Part shown: positions 46,651-57,800 of the stretch, piece after piece | Layout: every line of letters begins with the position of its first letter | How positions within the stretch are numbered: the first letter of the stretch is position 1 | DNA from: Ancylostoma caninum | Taxonomy: Eukaryota > Nematoda > Chromadorea > Rhabditida > Ancylostomatidae | Reading direction: 5' to 3' | Assembly: GCA_037903475.1 (NCBI GenBank) | Contig: JBAJFG010000086.1 | Location: 744,001-808,000 of the forward strand | DNA length: 64,000 nt | The notes under the pieces: model-generated | The model's input: the letters and a program-made list of their open reading frames with translations, nothing else | Databases searched by the model: none | What the model was told of the DNA's origin: nothing | Position numbers and translations under genes: made by a program

Positions 46651-47312
46651 AGAGTTAAGTATCGCAGTGTTTGGGGTTCACTGCTTGGAACGTCCCCCGT
46701 GATCTCCTTCGGGTAGTCCAGGAAGGCATCCGGCAACGTTTTGCATAAATTTCGAAGATAAACTACGATAAATGTAAGTGTAAGTAATAGTAATAGTGTA
46801 AGTAATAGTGAAAAACCACTTTTTCAAAGTTGAGGGAAACCGGGAGAGAGTAACTCCGCCGTGAAGGACTGCTCCACGAAAGATAAATGACAGCGGTAGA
46901 ACTACTTCGCAATGGATATGGAACAATTTATACGGATCTCAATTATTGGATGAGCTTTATTATTCAGATGGGATAACTGAAGTACTGTGTCCATCTATCG
47001 AAGAATAACGGCCATTTTTGTACTCGCGAAGCAGTGTACTATAGCAAAAAATGGAAGAGTTGGCTTCGCTTATTGTGCATTCAGAAATCTTTCCCCATGA
47101 AAATCACAAAAATGAAAAAAACATGAAAGTTGTGAAAATGGTCCCCTGCTTTATAGCCTTAACATATCCACTGCACTCTGTCTACTATGGACTAAAATTG
47201 TATTTTTCTTCGCTTTCTCCCGAGCTCGAGTGATTTACAGCTCATTAATACCGGGCGCCGGAGGGTGGCGGCGGCCGGCGCCCATTTGTAGTGGCTGCCG
47301 GACCCGACTGTA

Positions 47313-49126
47313 TTTATATGTCAGCTTAGTGGAGGAACTCGTCCGATCGAGAAGAGCAGGTAGCTGAGAGCCTTCCCGGGAACATTAGTAGGTCCCATCA
47401 CTGATGAAATCTTCCCAAAACTGGAGTAAATTCAGTAAAGCTATCGAGCATTGCGGGTTGTGTGGATCTCCAACCTTCATAGATCACTGGGACAAAATCC
47501 ACAGATAGGGAATCATTTTTTGACTATTGGGATTTAGATTTAATTTGAAATTTAAGTTTTTCAAAATTAGGATTAAGACCAAGAAGAAGAGTTCCTAAGT
47601 AGATATGTACACAAGAAGCAGAAAAGTAACCATTTATCGTAAAAAAATCTTCAGAAGAAAGTACGAGGTTCACTTAGCAATTTTCTCATCTAGAAGATAC
47701 AATTTCACGCAAGACTGTGCCTCATTTATCTGTTCATTCATCAGTTTATTCATTGAGAGGATTTAGAAATAATTCAAAAAAGAAAAACAATTCAAAGATC
47801 AGCTCCGCTAGCACTCACAATTTTTTCAAACCGCTCGAAATTCACAATTTCCCCAAATGGATGATTTCAAGGAGGATTTTTTTTGCCAAAAAAAAAGAAT
47901 TTTCCGGTGAGAAATGCAGTAAATGGTGCACAAGTCCAAATCAGAAATGAGCAGAAGAGGACCCCTGAAGCCAAGAATTGGAAGCTTGAACAAATTAGAG
48001 ATGTACGTAGTGTTCGCGTTAAGAATTTCGCTGCCTTATTGATATACTCAATCGGATTTATTTATTTATCAAATCTGTAATTTTTCTGCGTTTTATTCTT
48101 TTTATATTATTGCTTATTGTATATGTTTAGGATCCACAAAAGGGTTTCTAAGAATCCCTCCAATAGAAAAATAAAACTTAATTTGGTTCATAAGTACATA
48201 TTATTCCCAATCTTCTCAAACGCAGAAAGAAATGCAGACACTCAAGTTCTACATTTTTCGCAGCTCAACAGCCAAAGAATCCCGTTCTAGGTTTAAAAAA
48301 GCATATGCAGTCCCTGACTACGGTCATGTGCCTGTAAAAATCGCACTAAAACCTATTTTCCTAGGAGGCGCCAGCAAAAAACACGTACAAGAGCAATACT
48401 AGCGCAAAATGGCGTGTTTATTGGACAGCTCGAGCCAGTAGGCGCAAAAATGAGGAAAAGAAAAAACGAAATAGATGGTCCCGGGAAATCACATGCTATA
48501 CGAAGAAGATGAATAACATTTCGCTGGTGGAGGTAGAACGAGGAAGGCTTTGTGGAGAACTAGAATCCTTACTGCTTTGCGGATAATCGACGCCGAGGGG
48601 AAGGGATTGTGAAGAGGAGGGTTCCTGGAACAGAATATCCTAAGAAGGAATAATATTTCTGGCACCTTAGACTTTGAATATTATGTACCTAATGCTGCTG
48701 GAAAAGGGAAAGCGAGGCCCTGAAAAAAAGCCGCTTGGAAATTCGCGAGATGAAAACTTGCAAAATGCATGCGAAAGGCTAAATTGTGTTTATAATAAAA
48801 TGTAGTGCAAAAATATAGTGATGTATTACAAATAAAAATAGAAAATACTAGCAAATGAGTGGTGGTGGGACCTTCGCCGCAAAAAAAGACATTTTCAAGC
48901 TCGTTCTAGCACCTATACGTAACCGAGTAGCTTGATGAATGCTTCTGTGACTTTGTCTGCATTTGCGGCCGAGGCGCAGTGTCGGCCGGCTGATTAGCAG
49001 GTTCGTTCAATATGAGCATAATATAGGATTCATCTGTTCTTCCAAATGACAGAAGGGGAATATAAAAGCGTAAAGAATCGCGAAAAAAAATACACATCTC
49101 CAAACTCCGCCAAGGTTTTACTTTTC
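47313..49126. other. Intergenic, nothing recognised
   Basis: AT-rich. Open frames at 47717-48080 are low-complexity Lys/Asn/Phe translations without domain or splice support. Confidence 0.4.
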
Positions 49127-49252
49127 TGGGCCCGTATGCATCACTGGGATTACCCAGGGTGAACCTGTTGGCGCCCGTGCTTATAGTAGGTAAGTTTGTA
49201 TGATGCTAAAACGTTTGCCATGGGCAATCTGAATGATGCATGCGGTCCCTGG
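49127..49252. mobile_element. MITE family M, copy 2
   Basis: TGCATCACTGGGATTACCCA then GGGTGAACC at the left and the near-inverse ending TGATGCATGCGGTCCCTGG at the right; about 125 bp. Confidence 0.8.
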
Positions 49253-49970
49253 ATAATAGGTAAGCCTAACTTTGTAATTTTATAACTACGTAATCCAGAA
49301 ATGCTAAAGAAGTAGCCTACACCTACTACTTCTAGACGTCAGACGGCAATTTCATCTTTTTCCCGAATATGTCCCATTGTGCTTATATGGATTTACTTTC
49401 CTTTCCCTTTCTAGAAAACTTTCTGCTACACTATATTATCCTTCTTTCGTCACTTCGTTTTACAAGTAGCAAAAAATAAACAATAATCCAGAGACGTAAA
49501 TATTGTGCACAACTATCATTACAAGCAATTATTTCTAAATTTGCTGAACGTTTAAGGCAAAAAAAGAGAGAAAAACGGTTTTCTCTGATTGACTGCACGG
49601 CCATTTGAGTTCTACTATATTGGGATATGAATGTGTCCTTCCATGTGCAGAAGAATTACCACTTTTTCCTTTCTAAACGCCAAAGATTACTAGGAAAAAA
49701 TAAAAAAGAAAGAAAAAAGAGCGATATTTCCGTCGAGCGTAAAGGGAAACAGTTTTTGCTACATTTTAAAAAGTGATTTTTGATTATATATATGTATGAA
49801 AGTTTCAACTTCCATAGGGTGAATAATAAAGGCGGAGAAACGCCTATGGTTGAGACAACACCCATCTCTAAATCATTTTTGAGATTTTCGAGTGAAAAGA
49901 ATCTCCATTAGCTGCTGATCATAGTGACATATGTGATTCTGTGAAAAGTTGCCAAAAACCCTTTCTCAAG

Positions 49971-50191
49971 CCCCAATTATTGAGGAGCCTGTGGGCGGGG
50001 CTGACGCAAAATTACAGGGTTTTCACCTCATCGATTCCTTTGCGCCTCGAAGTGCCTATTCTGATAGAGAGTCGATTAGGGACTATCACGAGACTTACAG
50101 TTCCTCCAGAAAGTGCGCTACTGGTAGTGAATTGTTCAGACAGTGCTTTGGCCCCACCCTCGGCCCCGCCCACAGTCTCCGCAAGAATTGA
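49971..50191 (+). CDS. Candidate 3'-terminal coding exon (unknown protein)
   Basis: After a weak acceptor (TTTCTCAAG) a plus-strand frame reads PIIEEPVGGADAKLQGFHLI, continues through RESIRDYHETYSSSRKCATG and ends GPTLGPAHSLRKN with TGA at 50189-50191. Composition is unlike the surrounding AT-rich DNA and the frame has an ordinary protein composition. It has no ATG and an in-frame TGA lies just before the acceptor, so it would be the last exon of a gene whose earlier exons were not found. An overlapping frame (49941-50222) is also open. No family recognised. Confidence 0.35.
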
Positions 50192-50229
50192 GGCTCGAAA
50201 ACGGGGTTCTTCGGCAGTTTAGCACGGAA

Positions 50230-51790
50230 TCACGTGTACCGTTGTGATCAGCAACCTGTTGAGATTCTTCAGACGTGGAAATCTGAGAAATAATTCTGAG
50301 GTGGGACGGTGCATTTAGGGATTTTTCATGAATTACAACATATTATCATGTTGATCAGATTCATATATGAAACATTATTAGATTATACGATATATTTTTT
50401 ATATTATACTATACATTATGATCATTTTGATAAATTTACGATTTATTACTGTTGTCTCTTGAAATTAGGAGGCCTTATACTACATGCTGACATAATAAAG
50501 TACATAATAAAGAAACTCCGCCGCAGTAAATCTTCTAATGGTGGGTCCCAGGACGAATATCTTCCGATTTCATGTAAATTCACCCTACGGCCCGCAACGA
50601 ATACCGTAAACGCAGCCAAATATTATTAATGTAGTGACCATTTCGTGGGCATTGACCTCAGGGCACTAAGGCTGTTAAGAAATGCTCTTTAACAATAGCC
50701 ACTCAGGGAACTAATTGAACCAAATGCTCGTTAATTAAATGGAGGCGAAAAGGTCATTGCGCAAATGACGCAAATGCCTTGAGGAGACGTAGCGTATAGA
50801 TTTAGAGCTTTGAAAAGAAGTACAACAATATGAAATGCTTCTGGAAGGCTCTTTCATAGGAATCTGGGAAAAATCTGGAGTAAATTTGGGCAGTAAAATA
50901 TGAGGACTTTGATGATAATGGCCAAAACCCCAACGGGTGTCAAACACCACTCGTGAAACCACGTTGATAATCGTTAACCCAAGATTAACCCTGTGGCAGG
51001 TAACGCGTATCAATGTGGATTAACGAATGATGTGGCGCTTCTCTCAATGCGAGAGGTGCAATGACTATTGAACTCTCCCGTATTGGAGTAGTGGAGGGTT
51101 TGTCCACGGATTGATAGGGCGTAAGTTTTCGGCTACAAATGCATTAAAAATTAGGAAAATGATGCATCAACGAGTAGTAAAACCTGCAAAAAAAAACCCG
51201 GCAACCTTTCCTTATATATAATTGTTACCATCCCTCACTCTTTTCCTCCTCTTCACTTTCCACAGAACGTTTTTTCTTTCGACTGTTGTTTTTTTTTTCG
51301 AATAGCTACTACATTTACATTCCTCAACTGTTTGGGCACATAAGTTTTGCTTCAATTTAAAGCAGTTCTTGCGCACTTCAGCTGCATATAATAACTTAAA
51401 AATGGATTAAATAAATTAAATTGAGCCCCAAGAGATTTTCTAGTAGATATTACTCAACGTTTCGACGCCTTCGAAAGCCTAGAACGAATTAGATGCCTCT
51501 CATACAGAAAAAAATTGAAGTTTTCCAACAAACAGCCTTGATTAGCACCTTTGATTAGTTCGCAGTGGTCTTAAGGCCATTCCCTCCTACAGGACTTAAC
51601 TGCCTAACCCCGTTCATTTAGGTCCATAGGCCAATGGAGCCAATTAGGTTCCATAATCTTCCAAAGAGGCAGAAAAATAGGAGAGCCAAGGAACATGAAT
51701 CAGTGCCTCTATCCCTCTTTTTTCCATATTTCCACTGCACTTTTGATGCATTCAACTGTTTTACTGTGCGATTACTCCCAAAACTGCAGG
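50230..51790. other. Intergenic, nothing recognised
   Basis: Very AT-rich at 50330-50500. No exon, RNA or TIR element recognised. Confidence 0.4.
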
Positions 51791-51799
51791 AAACCGCAA

Positions 51800-51942
51800 A
51801 CGGCCGTGTGCAAAGGGCGGGACCGCGGCGCGGCATGGCACTCGGGCTGCCTGCAGAAACAGAGAAACCAGAGCCACATGAAAACCTCTGTGTCTCTGCC
51901 CAAGAGAGCCGCGCCGCGGTCCTGCCCCTTCCACACGGCCGT
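51800..51942. repeat. GC-rich palindrome (35-bp arms, 73-nt loop)
   Basis: Left arm 51800-51834 begins ACGGCCGTGTG and contains GGACCGCGGCGCGGC; right arm 51908-51942 is its inverse with few mismatches. The loop itself has weaker inverted similarity (CAGAAACAGAGAAACC against CAGAGACACAGAGG), so the whole 143 nt could form one long imperfect hairpin. Open frames run through it on both strands but show no domain. Confidence 0.75.
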
Positions 51943-52589
51943 ATGGAGTTCCCTCTGTGTATATTACATGAACCGCGCAATGGATAGGGAGTAATACATA
52001 TAAGCAAAAGGACAGCCACATAGATTGGAAGGCATAACTGCTGAGGAACACTCACAAATAGGTGACATTTCTCAGCAGAACACACGGATAATAGTGTACT
52101 ATTAGTCTTACGGGAAGAGGGGGAGTTCTTGGAAAACTTACAAAGGAAGCTAACAGTTGAGGAAGTGCTTGAATAACATTGAAACAAGTGTACTTCCTAG
52201 TAAAGTAGTACTTTCGGTGAGTTCGAAGGTCTAATTTATGCCAATAATAGGCTTTGCTGAGGAAGAACTCTCTGAGACATCGTTGGGATTTGTTGGACGA
52301 CGCGTACATTGTACTATGGGGGAAAATCCTGCGCACTCTTATACCCTTTTCTTGAAATTTCACTTAAATTTCGGAGGAAAATAACCCATGAAGAAGACAG
52401 AAATAACATTAATAAACCTTTTTTAGGCACCTGAACTCCGGATAAATCTTTTTTTTTTTGAAATCTCAACATAATAATGCGGTATAACTCCATGAAAAAA
52501 CGGCACCTGAAGTTCAAATGAACAAAATCCCATCAATTCAAGAAACAGCGAGCATCTTGGATTGAATCTGTCTGATCAGATAGAGTCCA

Positions 52590-52710
52590 TAGACTGCATG
52601 TATCACTGAGATTACCCGTGGTAAGCGTGGTAGCGCCACATAAGATTACCCATAGACAACATGGGCATCAATGTATTTACCCTGGGTAATCTCAATGATG
52701 CATACAGCAG
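52590..52710. mobile_element. MITE family M, copy 3
   Basis: GCATGTATCACTGAGATTAC at the left and TACCCTGGGTAATCTCAATG then ATGCATACAG at the right; about 120 bp. Confidence 0.8.
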
Positions 52711-52972
52711 AAGCAGAGTGTTTCGAGAATTCTTTTTCTTTCGAGAATTCTTTTCCCTTGGGAGGGGACGTTCAAAAATAAAGGGAGTTCCAGAGACTGG
52801 AGGATCTACTAAGCTGGAGTGGTAAAAAAACCAAATCAGAAAAAATCAGAGTGGATAGAAAATGAGCAATTCTACAAGTAGTAGTAAGAAATAAAGGATT
52901 AAAATGCACCACTAGATCTCCAGATCCATGCTGTTCTTTCGACTTTGCGCCCACTACCCGAGGAAAAGGAGG

Positions 52973-53008
52973 ACAGGCGGGGGGGGGGGGAGGGGCGGGA
53001 TAGGGGGA
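52973..53008 (+). other. Poly-G run, candidate G-quadruplex
   Basis: Twelve consecutive G (52979-52990) followed by AGGGGCGGGATAGGGGGAG: at least four G-runs of three or more within 36 bases. Confidence 0.55.
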
Positions 53009-53289
53009 GAGAGTACTTCCTCATAGGATCAGTGGAAAAATGGCTTAGGAATTTAGAGATGGCTTAGGAGGTAGGAAAAAGCTCGATACGCCTGATATTT
53101 TGTTCTAAATTCCTTGTTCTTTTACTAGAAAATCCACATTCCCCAGGAATACCTCCATACCCTGAACTCTTTTAAAGACAACAGCATGCCCTTTTGATAA
53201 TGGATTCAATAGATAAATTCACAAATAGTTGAATAACTAAGCAGGACGCAGTTAGACGAGGCAATTACTGCGAAATAACTTGATAAGGA

Positions 53290-53830
53290 CCCTGAGGCGT
53301 CTTCAAAGCTTCAGATGAGCCGTGCACCAAAAACCAACGCCGCTCAGCCCAGACGGCCAAATAATTAGCAAAACTTCGTCGAGGACCTCGTGGTAGCAGC
53401 ACAACGATGTCCGCAGATGTTCTATGGATATAATCGTGGATGAACAAGCGCTACGGCGATGACAGCTAGGCGGGTTGAGACGTTGAGGGATTAAAGAGAG
53501 CAGGCGAAGGTGAGCGTGGCGAGGCGAGCGGAGGAGGAGCGGAGAGAAATTCGCCGCCATCGCCGACGACCAGTCTTAATCTAGCATCTCATTAATTAGC
53601 AATGAAACAAAAGCACAGAGATTGGCCAGGCTGAGGAGGATATGCGAGAAGGTGATGGACGGCTTCCGCAGCCCTTCCGACCGGCGACGTGATGAATGGT
53701 TGAGGTGTGCTGTCACCGAGGCGAAAGAATGGTGCGTGATTGGTGCAGGAGAGGTTATGGGGGAGGTCTGGAGGCCGTTCGCTAGTAGCCGATGGAAGAG
53801 AAACAAGAGGACGTAGCTATCCTGAAAATT
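53290..53830. other. GC-rich patch with overlapping frames
   Basis: Locally GC-rich. A minus-strand frame from 53560 (context GGCGATGGCGGCG, 85 codons, Arg/Leu/Ser-rich N-terminus) overlaps a frame on each strand at 53576-53977 and 53622-53816. Could be a first exon with promoter, but no splice-linked partner was found. Confidence 0.25.
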
Positions 53831-54684
53831 CAAGAAGAGGGTAGAAAAAAGGAGATCAGGGTGTAGAGTAGGAGACTTATAAAATCTAAGGAAAAGAGAA
53901 ATTGAAGGGGAGAAAAAGGCCAAGAGAGAAACGATGATGAGCGGAAGCACTGAGAAATTGGTCGTAATCCCAAACACTTCCAGACTTCCGAGCCGTTATC
54001 GCAATATCTATAGCCTTAAAGTGGCCTCCTCAACAAAACAGATGATCCTTTCTTGTGTGAACTGCCCTTGACTAAGTTATTCGTGAAAAAAAAATCTGAA
54101 ATTAGTGTTCAATATACTCGATTACTTACTTACTTTGGTGCTTTGATAGTCTTTTCATGGGAGATGAACTTCATAGCGAGGATAACAAACAATCCCTCCA
54201 CAATGGTTGACGAGAATAGAAAATTCCAGAAAATAAGGTACCATTCAAAACAACCCAACAATAATAAATCATTTAGAAATGGGCGTGAGCGTGTTTTTTT
54301 ACCTCTGCACTGTGTCTAGATTCATTTTGATTGGGACCACATTCCAGGTAAGACAGATCCCCGAGAAGCGAGCATTACATTATATTTACCCTCATTTGTA
54401 ACTCAAGAAAACTCGGAGCCAATACATGCTCTGGAAGTTTAGCACTTGATATTTCGGGTTAAATTGGGGAAATTCCCTCAAAAGACTATTTCCATTTTTT
54501 TCCTGAGTAAGTCATCATATTTTTATTTATTTGCACAAAATTTTGTCGCTTTCACGGAAATTTTTGCTTGTAATTATAGATAAAGAAATAAAAATCCGTG
54601 AAAGTACTAAAATTCCATCAATCTACGGGCAGTTACCCAGGAATTTCTGACCACATAGCTTGCAAATTGTGCTTTTTAACGGTT

Positions 54685-54801
54685 TGATGCATCACTTAGA
54701 CTACCCAAGGTGAACGTGTTGGAGCTCCTGTTAACTATAGGTAAATTCAGGGCGGATGGGGTATTTAGACGTTTACCCTTGGTAGTCGCAATGTTGCAGG
54801 G
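54685..54801. mobile_element. MITE family M, copy 4 (most diverged)
   Basis: GATGCATCACTTAGACTACC then CAAGGTGAACG at the left and ACGTTTACCCTTGGTAGTCG at the right, inverted; about 117 bp. Confidence 0.7.
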
Positions 54802-54804
54802 TAC

Positions 54805-57800
54805 CCTAAAACTATCGACCTCCATTGCCTGACTGTAGGGTGAATTTCCTATTCTTGCAGGGTTCATCCACCAGAGTAGCAATGCTGAGTTGAATGGGTA
54901 CTTCCGAGTCACCATCGGATAACGGTTTATTGACGTGTGTACACAGTGACACCGTTAAGAACGAATCCTACTCTTTCATCTGATTTTTTTTTTGATTTTT
55001 TATTATACATTCGGTTATCTCATCCACTATGTCATCCACTAGTACTTTTAAATCATTCTAGGAACGTCAACATCATTTTAGCCACCAGTTACCACAACCG
55101 ATCTTTTTTGAATTCCTCCACTCAAATTTGCAACTGGTCGCAAGCCCTTTATAAATCACAAACGTCTTCCTACGAGACGCTCAAGATTCAAAAGTAATCG
55201 CTCTACTAAAAGAATGACGTCAACTAGTAGAACCTCCAAACTGCAATAGATATAAAGTACAGCTGAAATTTCTGCTTCACTTCAAGCGACATGGCTAACT
55301 TCCGGTAATTTGGACATTTACACTCATGAACTGCATTTCTTGCCTTAAGCCCTGCACGCTCTCAAGGTGATAATGAGCGCTGCATTGTTCAGAAGTGCGA
55401 GCACATGTCATTTGGAACAAGGCCCACGTCACCATGGCCTAAAAGGCAGCAGCATGGAGCAATGGTAGTGGCGCAGGATAATTAGAGGTGTAGAGGTGAT
55501 TTATGGGGTGCCTGAATGGCCTCGGGTGTAGGCCTAAGATGTAAAATTTTGCTAATGCCATTCTATGGAGCCAACCCACCTGTGTTAAGATTCATCAACT
55601 TTTACTTTAAGGGAAATAACCTAAACCAACCAAAAATAACACTGTTCATACAGTTGAGGAATGAGTGGATCGAGCCACCTTCATTAATATAGGGGTGAGT
55701 TGACTCAACCATACTGATCTAGTTTAGTCAGGATTATTTTGAAATAAATAGCCCCTACTCCTAAATACAGTAGTGTAAAGCTAGTAAAACTGAGCTAACT
55801 TTGAAAGAGTCTAACACAAGACAACTTTAAAATTACAAAAGACGAATTGCTTCAAAAGTGATGCACCAGGAAAGGGGCGGGATAAGGGGAGGAGTCAGCC
55901 CTCTCACACGAAGGCCCAGCTCCTCCCACATTGTGGCCTCCCCTTCATCCGGATAAATGAACTTTGAAAATCTGGAAGGCAAACAATTAGGAACAGAGAA
56001 AAACACTCAGGACTTAGGAAACAGTAAATTATCTAATACTGTCTAAAAAATTTTAGTGCTAGGTACACCATTGCCGCAAAATTCCAAAATTTCACGTGAT
56101 TGTAGTCGTGCGATAATAGTCTTCCTTGCTGACAATTTTAGGGCAGACTTCCATCATTTTGCACAACAAAAATTCTTTTCTTAAACCTTTCTTCTATATT
56201 CGACCGTTACTTACTGATCACTATCGTTGTTTCCATCGTTGTCGTTCGTAAAGATACCATTCCAGGAGCAGCAGGTCCTCCTTACCATACCGTGCTCCAC
56301 GTGCAATACTATTTCACTAGCTACTGCAATTTGAGCTGGCCCTACCATCCTCTCTGTACTACCATAATTGATTGCCTCTTATTGATCTCGTGTGTTCGTC
56401 TACCACAAACCATTCGTGATGTGTTATGTCATGTAAAATGTGTTGTTCATCTCCTAACCTGTTCATAAACACGATGGACGGGGCCGGGGTTGGGGACCTT
56501 GTGAGGAAGACGATAAGATGGGAAGCGAGATCCTAGGTTTCCGGCCGGGTAAATCTGTGGATAGGCCGCCATTAGGTGAGTAGGAAGCGCATTCTCCCTG
56601 GCTCGGGCTCACGGTCTTACCTGAGCCACTGAATCGCCGACGAACCCTGGGGCACGACATCGACCATCACCAATTTGGACTAATTGGTAGGCTGGATGGT
56701 GTTTTCTTGTTGTGGCCAAGATGTCCTTAGTGAAGCAAAGATTAGAAAATGCTCTCGTTCACTCATGAAGTGACATTCTCAGGAAAATCAGAGATGTTCT
56801 CAATTTATTACTCAAGAAGTTTCTGGAAAATTGATCAGATCGATAGAGAAGCGCGGTTTGACAAAAATAGCGCCGGAGTCGCGTGATTTATATCAGTGAC
56901 TCAAGCAGGGTGATCCCGCTTTCTAACCAAATATTCCCAATAAAAAATAAACCCGTATGACGCATGTTCGTCAATAAAAGCCAGCATGTAAAGATGGGGA
57001 ACCTGGCTGAGACATCCTCTAAACAATAAGTCGTGCGAGTTTACAGATTATAACATGAAAAGACATTTCAGCCAGGAAGAAACAGAAAGCCAAGTCCAGG
57101 AAAGGAGGAAAAGCGTTGCCGACAGCAATTACCCTGCAGAAGCAAAATGCAAGGCATCGAGGACGTTCCTCTTTTCTCAGGAGAAGGGCGACCCTCCAAC
57201 GGTGTCTACGGCAAAAACGATACTTAGCAGCATTCGCGGATGCAGAGGTGGTGTGAAGATTCAAAGCAGGTCGCAAGGAAAATCCTGAATTAATTTTAGT
57301 GAGAGAAGATAGAAAGGCCACGGTAGCAGTACTAGTATTACCTAATGACATATACAGTAATAGATAATCTATGTTTTGAATGTAATATGTAGTATATGTA
57401 CTAACATCCTACAAATGGTGGTAATTACAAAGAATCAGGCGAACTATCTTCAGTAAGATAACGAAAATTGTTGTTCAGGTCTGAGCGCAATTGCTATATT
57501 TCTGCCGCAGCACAGATGGGCGGAGCATTCTGCAATACTGTGCGCAGATTAAAAGAAACCTCGTCAAATAAAATGAGCTGTAGTTGTGCCATTTACACTC
57601 GGAACCGAATGAAAATCGAGTAATTCAATATATTCACCTATTCGTTCGAGATTAGATCCGAAGAATGCAAATGCTCAAAAGAAAAGAGATAGATGAGACT
57701 AGATGCCTCGCTGTCACTCCTGAAGGTTTGTATAGCTCTTTCTTTTTCAAATATTCGAACTATAGACTTATTCGAAACCGAATATTCGAATTTACAATCA

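Larger units (their letters stand above)
46119..47310. mobile_element. Complete 1.19-kb TIR element with two tRNA-like modules
   Basis: Flanked by TA (46117-46118, 47311-47312). Left arm 46119-46266 and right arm 47179-47310 are long inverted repeats: CAGTCCGGTCCGGCAGCCAC, a GGCGCCGGC-rich block, then GGTATTAATGAG and CACTCGAGCT. The interior has no transposase. It holds two tRNA-like segments (about 46426-46503 and 46577-46650) and AAGTGTAAGTGTAAGTAAT simple repeats. Superfamily by TA target and CAGT ends: Tc1/mariner-like, non-autonomous (inference). It lies about 1.1 kb upstream of the GPCR ATG; a truncated twin lies in intron 7 of the same gene. Confidence 0.88.

Noticed and set aside
51618..52187. 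189-codon minus frame and overlapping plus frames
   Set aside because: Opened up by the GC-rich palindrome and flanks; open on both strands and without recognisable domain.
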